Shown here: piece by piece, positions 45,326 through 55,340 of the stretch
Numbering within the stretch: the first letter of the stretch is position 1
Layout: every line of letters begins with the position of its first letter
Assembly: GCA_035344155.1 (NCBI GenBank)
Contig: DAORAL010000025.1
Span: 1-64,000, forward strand
Direction: 5' to 3'
DNA length: 64,000 nucleotides
Origin: UBA1845 sp002338715
Lineage (GTDB): Bacteria; Planctomycetota; Phycisphaerae; UBA1845
Made by a program: the position numbers and the translations under genes
The notes under the pieces: generated by a model
Seen by the model: only the letters and a program-made list of their open reading frames with translations
The model's database searches: none
Told to the model about the DNA's origin: nothing

Positions 45326-48057
45326 GTTTCTGCAAGCTCCTGGTTGGGCTGCGGCGTTGCCACCAATTCTGAAGGAACGCTGAAGGTGAACTTCGATCCT
45401 CGCCCTTCCTGGGAGGATACGGTGACCTTCCCCCCATTGCGTTCTACAATGCGCTTCACGATCGCGAGTCCGGCACCCGTTGAATTGCATTCGTCCTTCG
45501 GTCGAAGCGTCTGAAACAGGCCGAAAATGCGTTCAAAGTGCCGTTCACTGATGCCTGGTCCATTGTCTTCCACGCTGAAATAGCATCCGGATCCATCCAC
45601 TTCACATGACACCGTGACTTCACCGTGCGACTTGTCCATGTGGTTGATTGCATTCACCACCAGGTTTTGGAAGACCTGTTGAAGTTGGGCTTCGTCGTAC
45701 AAAACATTTTGCAGATGCCCCTCGATTCTGACGTCGATGTGTTGCGGGGGATGAATGGAATCGATGATATCCGCCACCAGTTCTTCAGTCCGAATATTGA
45801 CGCGGCTCATCTCCTTTTGGCCGGCGCGAGAATAGCCAAGGATGCCTTCGATTAATTTCTCCAGGCGCTGAATCCTGGCCTTCAAGAGTTGCAGGTTTTC
45901 GCGCGCGTCATCATCGACAACGTCACCGAAGTCTTGGGCAACCCAGTCGGCGACAGATGCGATACCGCGTAGTGGCGCTTTGAGATCATGCGACACGACA
46001 TAGGCAAATTCCTGAAGATCTTGATTACTTTGTTCAAGCCGTGATGCATATTGCGCCAGTTGCTTGTGGGCTCGCCTTCGTTCCGTGACGTCCACGATGG
46101 AACAGAGAATCTGTTGCCCTGCATCGCTTTGAATCGGGCTCAATCCGATTTCCACGTAAAAATGAGTGCCGTCCTTTCGCAGGCCTCGCAGGTCGCGACC
46201 TTCTCCCATCGGCCGCTTCATTGGAGAAGCTGTATAACCTGCACGGAGCGCGATATGCTCGGTCTGACTTTGAAGCGGAACGAGCTTCTCAACACGCTCG
46301 CCCAGCAATTCGCCGCGCGTGTATCCGAATAGTTTTGCGGCGGCGGGGTTGATCAAATTAATGCGGCCGCCCGCATCCACAACGATGATGCCCGATGGCG
46401 TTGTCTCAATCACAAGGCGGAAGTTTTGTTCTGCTCGCTTAAACGCAGTAATGTCGTGACTGATCTTCGCGATTCCATAGATCGACCCGTCCGATGCGAC
46501 AAGAGGCGACGCCTTGATTGAAACCGGGATATCCAGCCCGCACTTGTGTCGTCTCACCGTCTCAAGCTGGTCCACGGTTTCGCCGTCGCGAACCAGTCCG
46601 AGGATGTCGTCGTATTCGCCCTTGCGATCTTCGGGAATCAGGAATTCCACATTCCGGCCGATTGCCTCTTCAGGCGAATATCCGTAAATCGTCTCCGCGC
46701 CCCGGTTCCAGGCGGTAATGTCCCCGTCCAGTGTCATCGTGATGATCGAGTCAATCGACGATTCGACGACTGCCGCGAACATCCGGACCTTTTCGTTCTT
46801 TGCCGCCAGCTCTTTTTCCGTCTGCTTCCTGACCTCGATTTCGCTGCGCAGGGCATCCGACTGCAAAGTGACCGCGTTCGACATACTCATAAAGGCCCGC
46901 GACAAAATACCGATCTCCCCCTTCGAATTCGTGGGCAGATCAAAACTCTTGTCCTCAGCGAACGCTTTCGTCGCACGAGTCAACTCGGCAAGCGGCTTGG
47001 TGAGCGATCGGGCCATGACGACAGCCGCCACCAAAGCCAACGCGACAGCAACCAAGGCGCCAATCAGGCTCGAACGCATGACGGTCGCGGCGGTCCCCAC
47101 GATTCGGTCATAGGGCTCGGTTTCAATCAGAACAACCTGGGGGCCACCTGCCAGTTGCCAAGTTGCCATTGCTGCCCCGAAGCGATCCCCGTTGGCGAGT
47201 TTGATCATTTCGGAATGCCGCGATGTCCGCGCAATCGTCTCAACGAACTGAGGAAAATCTTTTGCCCACGATTTGTCGCCGCCCAATGAACTGGAAAAAA
47301 CGGACTCCGGGGCGCTTGTATTGAGAACGTAATCGCCATCAACGTTGGCAACGAATCGATGGCATCCATTCTCGTGCGTGTTAACCAGGCTTTCGAGGGC
47401 TGGGGTCATGTCAACATTGATGACAACAACACCGATTGGTTCGCCTCCCCAATCGGTCGATGCGCCGGCGCGATAAATGGGAGCGGCCACGCGAAGCACC
47501 GGTACGTGCGGAACTTCGATAACACCATATTCCTGGTTCAACTCAATTGGCGTAATATGAGCAGACCCCGCGGCGGTCTTCATCGCCTCTTCAAAGTACG
47601 AACGATCGCTTTTGTCCTGCAGATCAGAATCGCTCACAACGCGAATCGCCCCGTCCGGTCCCGAACGATCGACCCTTACAATCTCCCGACCGTTTTGACC
47701 ATTGATGAGGCGGAATTGAAGGTATGGTGACTTGACTTTAAGTTCACTGACAAAGTATTTGGCGACGGCGTCGCGCCCGTCCTGCAAAACGGATTCGTCC
47801 ATCGCCCCGCCTGATTCCACCATCGCGTTGGCGAAATCCTTAACGACCGGATTGTGGACAGCCGCCAGCGCATCCGCGCGCGATCCGTAAACATACGTAT
47901 CCAATTCCAGGGCACGCTGATCGACTTGCGATTGGAGGCGCCCCAATTCAACCGGAATGACGGATTGGGCGATGTTCCGTTGGATAAGCGCACCGACACC
48001 GATGGAGGTGAGTAACACCAAGAAAACCATCGCAGCAGTCAGGCGATTCGACAGCAT
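45322..48057 (-). CDS. Cache-HAMP-PAS-PAS sensor histidine kinase
   Basis: A 911-residue membrane sensor. TM1 (about 5-25) is followed by a large periplasmic double-Cache-like region up to about 325 (ELDTYVYGSRADALAAVHNPVV at its start), TM2 (SLIGALVAVALALVAAVVMA, about 333-353), HAMP, then two PAS domains (about 425-545 with AVVESSIDSIITMTLDGDI, and 550-665 with LVIETTPSGIIVVDAGG). The histidine kinase core has SHDLKAPLRG, NLVVNAINHM, DNGPGI and GAGLAI. It probably senses a small extracellular ligand and phosphorylates the receiver whose start overlaps its stop. The ATG has no clear ribosome site and lies in an unusual 21-bp tandem repeat. Confidence 0.93.
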   Translation of the reverse strand: MLSNRLTAAMVFLVLLTSIGVGALIQRNIAQSVIPVELGRLQSQVDQRALELDTYVYGSRADALAAVHNPVVKDFANAMVESGGAMDESVLQDGRDAVAKYFVSELKVKSPYLQFRLINGQNGREIVRVDRSGPDGAIRVVSDSDLQDKSDRSYFEEAMKTAAGSAHITPIELNQEYGVIEVPHVPVLRVAAPIYRAGASTDWGGEPIGVVVINVDMTPALESLVNTHENGCHRFVANVDGDYVLNTSAPESVFSSSLGGDKSWAKDFPQFVETIARTSRHSEMIKLANGDRFGAAMATWQLAGGPQVVLIETEPYDRIVGTAATVMRSSLIGALVAVALALVAAVVMARSLTKPLAELTRATKAFAEDKSFDLPTNSKGEIGILSRAFMSMSNAVTLQSDALRSEIEVRKQTEKELAAKNEKVRMFAAVVESSIDSIITMTLDGDITAWNRGAETIYGYSPEEAIGRNVEFLIPEDRKGEYDDILGLVRDGETVDQLETVRRHKCGLDIPVSIKASPLVASDGSIYGIAKISHDITAFKRAEQNFRLVIETTPSGIIVVDAGGRINLINPAAAKLFGYTRGELLGERVEKLVPLQSQTEHIALRAGYTASPMKRPMGEGRDLRGLRKDGTHFYVEIGLSPIQSDAGQQILCSIVDVTERRRAHKQLAQYASRLEQSNQDLQEFAYVVSHDLKAPLRGIASVADWVAQDFGDVVDDDARENLQLLKARIQRLEKLIEGILGYSRAGQKEMSRVNIRTEELVADIIDSIHPPQHIDVRIEGHLQNVLYDEAQLQQVFQNLVVNAINHMDKSHGEVTVSCEVDGSGCYFSVEDNGPGISERHFERIFGLFQTLRPKDECNSTGAGLAIVKRIVERNGGKVTVSSQEGRGSKFTFSVPSELVATPQPNQELAET

Positions 48058-48118
48058 TGCTTCAGTTCAACTTCCAATTGCTTCAGTTCAACTTCCAATT
48101 GCTTCAGTTCAACGTCCA
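48056..48118. repeat. Three 21-bp tandem repeats at the kinase start
   Basis: The unit ATTGCTTCAGTTCAACTTCCA occurs at 48056-48076 and 48077-48097 exactly, and at 48098-48118 with one mismatch. The first copy overlaps the start codon of the kinase at 48057. On the minus strand in another frame the unit encodes the heptad VELKQLE. It may affect translation initiation of the kinase, as the repeat occupies its ribosome-binding region. Confidence 0.9.
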
Positions 48119-49288
48119 CGGGTTCGCCCCTGGCAAAAGACGCGCATCGCGCACTCTTGCCTGAGCCACTTACTGAGTCCGCAGGACCCAATTGTCCGAC
48201 CAATTGAAATAGCCCGCCACCCACTTGCAGATCGCAGGTGAGTTCAAAACTTGGATCTGTCAACGATCAAAAAACCAAACGCAACCGGGGACGGACCTTA
48301 CAGACCGGCCAGAACAACGGTCATCGCATTCCGGAAATTTCAACCGTATGTCAACACACAGCCATCAAGTCGACGCAATCATCAAGTCAACGCAATAACG
48401 CACAATCGTTATATGTTCTAGCACAGAGATTAACCAACGGGCCCGTCATGATGAGACTACACGCGAACCGGGCGGTTGCATACAGCTATTCCAACATTCA
48501 AGTCTGTTCCTGCATTGCAGTCGCAACCAATCGATTCAATCAAGGTCATCACTTGCCACGTTCACCAGCAACCCAACCATAAGACCCGAGCTGGTAACGT
48601 CGTCTTTCTTGAACGGCCCTCTCAATGATTTATCGTCGTCATCCCGTTCAATCCTTGCACATGAAAGCGTTTGTGGCCGTGGTTTTGTCCCATCTTAAGT
48701 CTTGGTGTTTGCATTCCACGAAATTAGGAAAGGGGCATTTACCCCAACAATTTCAAGTGCATTAATTCACAAACACAACTGAAGATTCATATTCGGATTG
48801 AAACACGAAAGTCGGTCGAGAAGTGTGCCGCAATTTGAACCCACCAAGACTGGGTGCGATCCAATTGTTTTTGTAGTTGGGCTGAATCAATTCGTGAATC
48901 CCTTAAACGGACAACGACTTAACCGATGTCCATCGCGGGTGAATGCGCGCCAGGTTTGACCCACCCACCGGAAGGTTTTGACTTTCGCCGAAAGTGACTC
49001 GTCCTCATGCCCCGAAAACCGGTATTGCGCGACAAAAAAACAATATAGGACGAGGTCTCGCTTCAATGGCGAGAACCTAATCCCGATAGTACAGAGAGCG
49101 AATTGCCAGTCAGGTTTTTTGGGTTGGGATACGGTGGGCGCTATCCGTGCGCGACGCTGGTGTGCCTGCCCGGAATGACTTGCTTTACATGAATTAATTG
49201 TTCGCCAGTTGATGGCGCGAGAATAACGGTAAGCAGACCGCCGCTTCAATCTGGATGACATTCATACAAGCAAAAAATTTCTCGAAGA
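48119..49288. other. Long divergent intergenic region
   Basis: About 1.2 kb between the divergent Cache kinase (minus) and CheR kinase (plus). Except for a minus-strand frame at 48039-48263 that ends in the tandem repeat, no coding candidate with a ribosome site is seen. Short hairpins such as ACCCA/TGGGT near 48840 lack T-runs. The length suggests regulatory sites or an RNA gene, but none is recognisable. Confidence 0.4.
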
Positions 49289-52200
49289 ATGACTAAGCAT
49301 CTCGAAGACAACGAAGGCAATCTCGAAAACAGCGAGCGCCTGGTCGGTTCGGTCGCCATCAAGGGACCCGAGCAGACTTTCAACGCTGACAGTCTGGCCC
49401 CCATCGCCGCGCGTGAGCGCCAATCAACTGCTGGCGATGCGGATTGTCCAACCCCGACAACCATGCACAAGCCGGAAACCGCGGCCCTTCCGGAATCGGT
49501 CGCCATGCATGATGCCATGCGATCAGTCCAACCCGATTCGGTGGACGACCTCATCCGTCATTTGTGCGAACACCTTCGAATCGACCCAGACTGGTATCGG
49601 ATTGATGTCTTGCGCAATCGGGCAGCACAATGGATTTCTCAGCAATCGTCGAAGCTTTCAAATGACCGCGGGAGCCTGTTCGCTCAACTTTCAAAAGATC
49701 ATCTGCTGATGGACGGACTTTGCCATGCGATGTTCATTGGCGAGTGCAGGTTTCTCACGCATCAGGATGTTAAGCAGATCTTTCCAGAAGAACTGACCGA
49801 CCGCCTCTTCGCAAATCGAAACAATGACAAACCGCTGCGCATCTGGGTGGTTGGCTGTGGAACCGGCGAAGAAGCATACTCACTCGTCATCCACTTGAAA
49901 CAGAAGGCAGCCGAGTTCGATTTTAATGGCGAGGTCAAGATTCTTGCGACGGACATCTGCGGTACTGCGGTTCGCACGGCGATACGCGGCACATACCCAC
50001 CGAACAAAATTAAAATCCCCGATGGCGTCGCACAAGAACATCATTTTGCGGCACGCAAAGACACGGGCTGGCGAATTTCGAACGCGCTGCGCCGGCTGAT
50101 GGTCATAACGCGCCACGACGTTCTGACCGAACCGCCATTTTCGCGGTTGGATGCGATTGTCTGTCGCAACCTGTTATCTGACATCGAACCGGCGTATCGC
50201 AACCAGGTCATGGAGCGCTTTCATTATGCGCTGGCACCTGACGGGTTGCTGATACTGGGCGAGAATGAGTCATCTGCACACTCCAAATCGCTATTTGAAC
50301 CGGTCGACGGTTACCCCGCACACTTTCGCCAGAAAGTCGCGGACGGTGCAGTGCATTCATGGCAGTCAACCGAGTTGCGTCCGAGATTCGGCGTCCCGAC
50401 AAACGCAAACGCACGTTCATGCAGTCCACAACTGCGCGGGCTTTTGAATATTTACGACGAACTGCTTTGCGCACACACCCATCCGGGGTTTATCATCAAT
50501 GAACACGGTGAATTGCTTCACTCAATTGGTGAGGCTTCAAAGTACCTCGATGGCCTCAGTGGGTTTGTCTCACTGAATCTACTCGATCTGCTCCATCCGA
50601 ACGTGCGCGGCTTTGTGTCGACCGCGATGACCCGAGGACTGCGCGGATACTCGGGCGTCGTTCACGAGTCGGCCCTCTGCGATTTGGATGGTGACCGGAA
50701 GACTCTGCGCGTCACAGTGCAAGCGTTCCAAGGGCGAATCGACGGCGCCAAATCGTTGTTCATCGGGTTGTGTCCGGCGGACGTGAAATTCGCAACACCA
50801 GATACCGCCAAAGAATCATCCGATACGCAACTGGCGAAATCGTTTGACCAACAGCGGCGCTCGCTGGAAGACGAGTTGGAGTCCGTCAGGAACGAATGCG
50901 CCACGGCGAATGAACGGCTCGCCGAAAAGTCCAATGAGCTGAAACTCGCTGAGTCCGCCCTTCAAGACGTCTCGGAAGAATTGCTGGCGAGCCAACAGGA
51001 ACTGCAAGCGGTCAGTATCGAGCTTTCGAGTGTCGAAACGGAACATCGGGTGGCGGCATCTCAACTCACGCAATTGTCGCACGAATTCAACACTCTCGTG
51101 AGCAACTCCGAAGTTGCCGTCATGTTCCTTGACCATCGGTGTTTGCTTCAAAGCTTTACGCCGGCGATAAATCGGATGTTCGGAATTCGAACACTGGACA
51201 TTGGGCGACCGATCGAAGAAATCCCGAGGCGATTCACTTGGGAAAACGCAACCGCGGACGTAGAGTCCGTCCTGCAAACCGGAGAAACGATTGAGAAGGA
51301 AGTCTTCGATATCGAAGGGGCTGCGTACTTTCTCCGTGTAAGCCGTTGCCAATCCAATCATGATGGTTCGTTTGGTGTCGTGCTCAAGTTGGAGAGCATC
51401 GAGACCATCCGCCGCGCTCAATCCGCCCTTCAAATCGGAGCCGAGAACCAATGGCGACTGCTTGACGCCGTCTCCGATGCTATTTGGGTCACGTCTCCTT
51501 GCACGGACGGTCGTGAGGCGCACCGCCTTGACCATGTCAACGACATGTTCACGCAGGTCATGGGCATCTCCAAGAGGGAATTGAAAGAGAACCTCGACGC
51601 ATGGCGCAAGCATGTTCATCCCGACGACCGCAAGCGCGTCAGTGGCCATGGTCCTGACTCAGCAACTGGCGGCGACGCGACCATGCGCTACCGAATCATC
51701 TACCCGGACGGCTCCGAGCGATGGATCGATCATTGCATATTGACGTTGCTTGGTGCAGGCAATGTCCCGAACCGTATTGCCCACATCGCGAAAGATTTGA
51801 CTGACTTGAAAGCGGCAGACGCGCGATTCACCGATTTCTTATTCAATACGCACGTTGCGCTGGCCATCGTCAAGGATGGCGTCGTCACCATTGCAAACCA
51901 GCAGTTGATCAAGTTGACCGGATTTTCCGCTGAAGAAATCGTTGGTCGACCGTTTGATGAAGTCGTGCAATGCGTTTCAGACGTGTTCGACGAAGACATG
52001 GTGTCATCGCCAACCGGTGCGATGGCGTTCAATGGCCGTTGCGAGGATGCCAAGATTGTCCGCCGCGACGGCACGTTCGTCCCGGTGGAAATCGACCTGG
52101 GCCCTGTCGAGACGGCTGACGGTCCGTCGATCCTGGCCACGTTCCACGATTTGACCAAACTGCGTCACGCCGAAGCGCGCATCGCGCGTGCCAACATGCG

Positions 52201-52891
52201 GCTGCAACGATCGATCGAGGAACTCGATGAGTTCACCTACGCTGCAAGCCACGATCTGCGTGAGCCCCTACGAAAGGTGGCTGCATTCAGCAACCTGCTC
52301 CCGAAAGACATCGCGATGGAACTTCCCAAGCGAGCGCAGGACGATCTTGATTACATCATCGATGGATCCAAGCGCATGCAGTCCCTTATCGACGGACTGC
52401 TCACGCTGACACGTTGCGGAAAAAATGAGCAGACCGACAGCCCAGTGATGATGAAAGACTGCGTGGATCGTGCGCTGAAGGCCATGGAGTCGCGCATCCA
52501 AGAAAAAAACGCGGTCATTTCGGTCGACGAACTTCCCGAGGTCATCGGCAACAGGGATCTCATCACGCGGTTGTACGTGAACCTCATCGACAATGCGCTG
52601 AAGTTCACCAATCCCGACACGATACCGGAGATTCAGTTGACGGCGACGCCAGGGGATGCGTGGATTTTTGGCGTGCGCGACAACGGCATTGGGTTCGACC
52701 CAAGGTATTCCCAGCGTATTTTTGCGCCATTCAAGCGACTTCAGGCAAACAACGCCGACGGAGGTGCTGGAATGGGACTGGCGATTTGCCGAAAAATCGT
52801 TCGGCAGCACGGCGGTGCGATTTGGGTCGAATCGTCGCTTGGGGACGGCGCGCATTTTATGTTTACGTTGAATGACGAGTTGGAGGGGTAG
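49289..52891 (+). CDS. CheR methyltransferase-PAS-histidine kinase fusion without CheB
   Basis: A 1200-residue cytosolic protein related in design to the fusion at 40899 but lacking the CheB and receiver parts. A polar leader of about 80 residues is followed by a CheR domain (about 80-350; WVVGCGTGEEAYSL near 187-200 and LTEPPFSRLDAIVCRN), a possible PAS, a coiled coil (about 510-600), three PAS-type segments (about 605-960) and a phytochrome-type histidine kinase (SHDLREPLRKV near 985, NLIDNALKF, DNGIGFDPRYSQRIF, GAGMGLAI). The MPxMxG-like Asn/Cys motifs of CheR are retained, so methyl transfer is possible. No strong ribosome site precedes the ATG. The receiver gene starts two bases after its stop, so kinase and receiver form an operon. 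Confidence 0.92.
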   Translation: MTKHLEDNEGNLENSERLVGSVAIKGPEQTFNADSLAPIAARERQSTAGDADCPTPTTMHKPETAALPESVAMHDAMRSVQPDSVDDLIRHLCEHLRIDPDWYRIDVLRNRAAQWISQQSSKLSNDRGSLFAQLSKDHLLMDGLCHAMFIGECRFLTHQDVKQIFPEELTDRLFANRNNDKPLRIWVVGCGTGEEAYSLVIHLKQKAAEFDFNGEVKILATDICGTAVRTAIRGTYPPNKIKIPDGVAQEHHFAARKDTGWRISNALRRLMVITRHDVLTEPPFSRLDAIVCRNLLSDIEPAYRNQVMERFHYALAPDGLLILGENESSAHSKSLFEPVDGYPAHFRQKVADGAVHSWQSTELRPRFGVPTNANARSCSPQLRGLLNIYDELLCAHTHPGFIINEHGELLHSIGEASKYLDGLSGFVSLNLLDLLHPNVRGFVSTAMTRGLRGYSGVVHESALCDLDGDRKTLRVTVQAFQGRIDGAKSLFIGLCPADVKFATPDTAKESSDTQLAKSFDQQRRSLEDELESVRNECATANERLAEKSNELKLAESALQDVSEELLASQQELQAVSIELSSVETEHRVAASQLTQLSHEFNTLVSNSEVAVMFLDHRCLLQSFTPAINRMFGIRTLDIGRPIEEIPRRFTWENATADVESVLQTGETIEKEVFDIEGAAYFLRVSRCQSNHDGSFGVVLKLESIETIRRAQSALQIGAENQWRLLDAVSDAIWVTSPCTDGREAHRLDHVNDMFTQVMGISKRELKENLDAWRKHVHPDDRKRVSGHGPDSATGGDATMRYRIIYPDGSERWIDHCILTLLGAGNVPNRIAHIAKDLTDLKAADARFTDFLFNTHVALAIVKDGVVTIANQQLIKLTGFSAEEIVGRPFDEVVQCVSDVFDEDMVSSPTGAMAFNGRCEDAKIVRRDGTFVPVEIDLGPVETADGPSILATFHDLTKLRHAEARIARANMRLQRSIEELDEFTYAASHDLREPLRKVAAFSNLLPKDIAMELPKRAQDDLDYIIDGSKRMQSLIDGLLTLTRCGKNEQTDSPVMMKDCVDRALKAMESRIQEKNAVISVDELPEVIGNRDLITRLYVNLIDNALKFTNPDTIPEIQLTATPGDAWIFGVRDNGIGFDPRYSQRIFAPFKRLQANNADGGAGMGLAICRKIVRQHGGAIWVESSLGDGAHFMFTLNDELEG

Positions 52892-52893
52892 CC

Positions 52894-53355
52894 TTGTTGT
52901 GGAAGGATCGATGGAAACCGGTAGTGCTTCTTGTTGAAGATGATCCTGGAGATCAGGAATTGACCCGCCGAGCGCTCGGTGAGCGCGGTGGTGAAATCGA
53001 TCTTCGCGTGGTGTCTGACGGTGAAGAGGCACTGGACTACCTCAAGCACGTTCCGGGCGACGACGAAGAAAGCGACTGCCCACCGCCGGATTTGATTCTG
53101 CTCGACTTGAACATGCCCAAGTTCGACGGCAGGGAAATCCTGAAATACGTCCGTCGCCAGCCGAGCTTGAAACTGATTCCGATTGTTGTGCTGACAACCT
53201 CGCAAAACGAACGGGATGTTCAGGAGTGCTACGAACTCGGGTGCAATACGTTTGTATCGAAGCCCGACACCGTTGAAGAGTTCATGGATTCAATCGGGCT
53301 GATCGGCATGTACTGGCTGAGGATTGCGTCAACCGCAGGCTTGTGCCCGACTTGA
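52894..53355 (+). CDS. Stand-alone response regulator receiver
   Basis: A 153-residue receiver with VEDDPGD pocket, phospho-acceptor in LILLDLNMPKFDG, TTS and the conserved Lys in VSKPD. It resembles Rcp1-type receivers paired with phytochrome-like kinases. The start is TTG at 52894 with GGAGGGG five bases upstream, located within the end of the kinase gene; only two bases separate the two genes. It probably receives phosphate from the CheR kinase. No output domain is present, so it may pass the signal on to the next protein or a diffusible partner. Confidence 0.92.
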   Translation: MLWKDRWKPVVLLVEDDPGDQELTRRALGERGGEIDLRVVSDGEEALDYLKHVPGDDEESDCPPPDLILLDLNMPKFDGREILKYVRRQPSLKLIPIVVLTTSQNERDVQECYELGCNTFVSKPDTVEEFMDSIGLIGMYWLRIASTAGLCPT

Positions 53356-53579
53356 ACCAACTGATCGCCTCGGCGATCGATCCAATTCTATTCTGGGCGT
53401 ATTACCCAATCACCGTGCGAAAGCACAAACGAATTGATTCTAGGACTCGCTGTTGTGGTTGAAATACCAACTTCAATCCTACTGGATTTCGTGTTCGTGT
53501 CTTCATCAAATGTGCCTCGTGGCCGATGATTGAGACAGTTGCAAGGTCATGCGAATTGGTTGGATTGGGTGTCGGAATC

Positions 53580-55112
53580 ATGCAGCAAATTAGAATCCTG
53601 CTGGTCGAAGATGATCCCGGGCACCGGGAGCTACTGAAACGCATCCTTTGCGACAACCGGCCGCACGTTCATTTAACGACTGCGTCCTGCAAGGCAGAAT
53701 TCCAAGCTGAAATCATCAATCATACATTCGACTGCGTCATCCTCGATTTTCACCTTTCCGACAGCCACGCCGATGAGTTGATTGATTTGCAGAACAAACT
53801 CGGCCGCAAATCCCCGGCGATCGTGATTTCGGGTTCCGATGAACAGGACATCGTGGTGCAGAGCATGCGGAGCGGCGGCGTCGATTTCATCCACAAAGAC
53901 AACGCCATCGAGGGAACGAACCTCTGGGACCGCATCAACATCGTTCTCAACACCCACCGACAACGCACACGCGAACGCCGCCAGGCCATTCGACGTGAAA
54001 AGCGTCTGCTCCAATTGGCCAACCGTGACCACATGACCGGGTTGGCCAACCGACGCGCGCTCGAACAGTTGATCCAGGGCAATGGTCGCGGCATCTTTGA
54101 TCGGCGTGGTGAAACATCGCTTGTGATGATTGACATCGACCACTTCAAAAAGATCAATGATCAATACGGACACGAATGCGGAGATCGCACCATTTGCGCG
54201 GTGGCCGACGCGATTCGCAAGCATATCTCAAAATCCGATGCGGCAATTCGATATGGCGGTGAGGAATTCCTGGTCATCTTACCGGGCAAGACACTTGAAA
54301 GCGCCGTGCGCTGGGCCGAGAACCTCCGCTCTGACATCGCGCGACTGGCCCTGCATCACGACAACGCAACCGTACGCCTCACCGCGAGCCTTGGCGTTGT
54401 GACGGATCGATCAGATCACCTCGGGTGCGAAACGATCAACCGCTGCGACGAAGCCCTTTACCTGTCGAAGCGGCGCGGGCGCAACCAGGTTTGTACTGCT
54501 CCGATGATCGACTTCGATCGAATCGCAGCGAACATCACCGTGTCAGACCCGATAGAGCGCCTCGACTTTGCGCTCTCGCAAATGCGCCCGCTGCTCGGTC
54601 CCACGCAGAACAACCACCTGACGCACCACTCGCTCGAAGTCAGCCGAACCGCATACGGTGTTGGGAAGCGCCTCGGAATGCACGCCGAACAACTGGATCG
54701 ACTTCGCTATTCCGGTTTGTGTCACGACATCGGGAAAATGTACATTCCCGAGAAGATATTGGCCAAGCCCGCTCAACTAAACGATGACGAAATGTATCTC
54801 ATCGGACGGCACTCTCGCGATGGTGCGGACATCACCCAGGTCCTGTGCAATGACGACATCACCGCCGATTTTGTCCGCCACCACCACGTCCGATTCGATG
54901 AGTCCAATGGCGATTCGCAGAATGCACCGCCCCTGGGCGCACGAATCCTCTGCGTCGCCGATGCGTTGGTCACCATGACTTCCGATCGCCCGTACCAACC
55001 CGCCCGTCCGTTCGAAGCGGCGATTCGAGAACTACAGCAACAGCGAGGCCGACAGTTCGATCCGACGGTCGTCGATGCCGTTGTGGAGCAACCTGCCTGC
55101 GTTTGTTCCTGA
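53580..55112 (+). CDS. Receiver-GGDEF-HD(GYP-like) c-di-GMP protein
   Basis: A 510-residue response regulator. Receiver (1-125; VEDDPGH, VILDFHL, FIHKD), then GGDEF (about 155-320) with the catalytic motif GGEEF near 226, so it could make cyclic di-GMP. A C-terminal HD domain (about 345-505) has CHDIGKMYIPEKIL and ARILCVADALVTM, typical of HD-GYP phosphodiesterases. However, the GYP segment is degenerate: HHHVRFDESNGDSQ replaces HHERxDGxGYP. The HD part may thus be inactive or altered. Start 53580 is chosen because the receiver begins there; a start at 53526 is also open. It follows the kinase-receiver pair by about 220 bases and may be their downstream effector. Confidence 0.9.
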   Translation: MQQIRILLVEDDPGHRELLKRILCDNRPHVHLTTASCKAEFQAEIINHTFDCVILDFHLSDSHADELIDLQNKLGRKSPAIVISGSDEQDIVVQSMRSGGVDFIHKDNAIEGTNLWDRINIVLNTHRQRTRERRQAIRREKRLLQLANRDHMTGLANRRALEQLIQGNGRGIFDRRGETSLVMIDIDHFKKINDQYGHECGDRTICAVADAIRKHISKSDAAIRYGGEEFLVILPGKTLESAVRWAENLRSDIARLALHHDNATVRLTASLGVVTDRSDHLGCETINRCDEALYLSKRRGRNQVCTAPMIDFDRIAANITVSDPIERLDFALSQMRPLLGPTQNNHLTHHSLEVSRTAYGVGKRLGMHAEQLDRLRYSGLCHDIGKMYIPEKILAKPAQLNDDEMYLIGRHSRDGADITQVLCNDDITADFVRHHHVRFDESNGDSQNAPPLGARILCVADALVTMTSDRPYQPARPFEAAIRELQQQRGRQFDPTVVDAVVEQPACVCS

Positions 55113-55340
55113 TCTGAAATCCTGCACGAACCGAGTTCTGCGCAACAAGAACGAGCCCGCTTCTCCGACTGCTGCCGACGGTGGATGCCATTCACGACAC
55201 TTCTTTGAAGACCTCCATCACGTCATGGTTCATTGCAGCCTCTAAGAAAAGCGGCTCGTCGAAATATATACGCGCCCGGGCACTTGCATGTGAGGAAATG
55301 TAAGGCAAGATTCGCAGCATCAGGTTGTGCTGGAGGATCC

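Noticed and set aside
48260..48300. TTGACA as a -35 box for the Cache kinase
   Set aside because: No -10-like hexamer at proper spacing; a lone hexamer is not enough.
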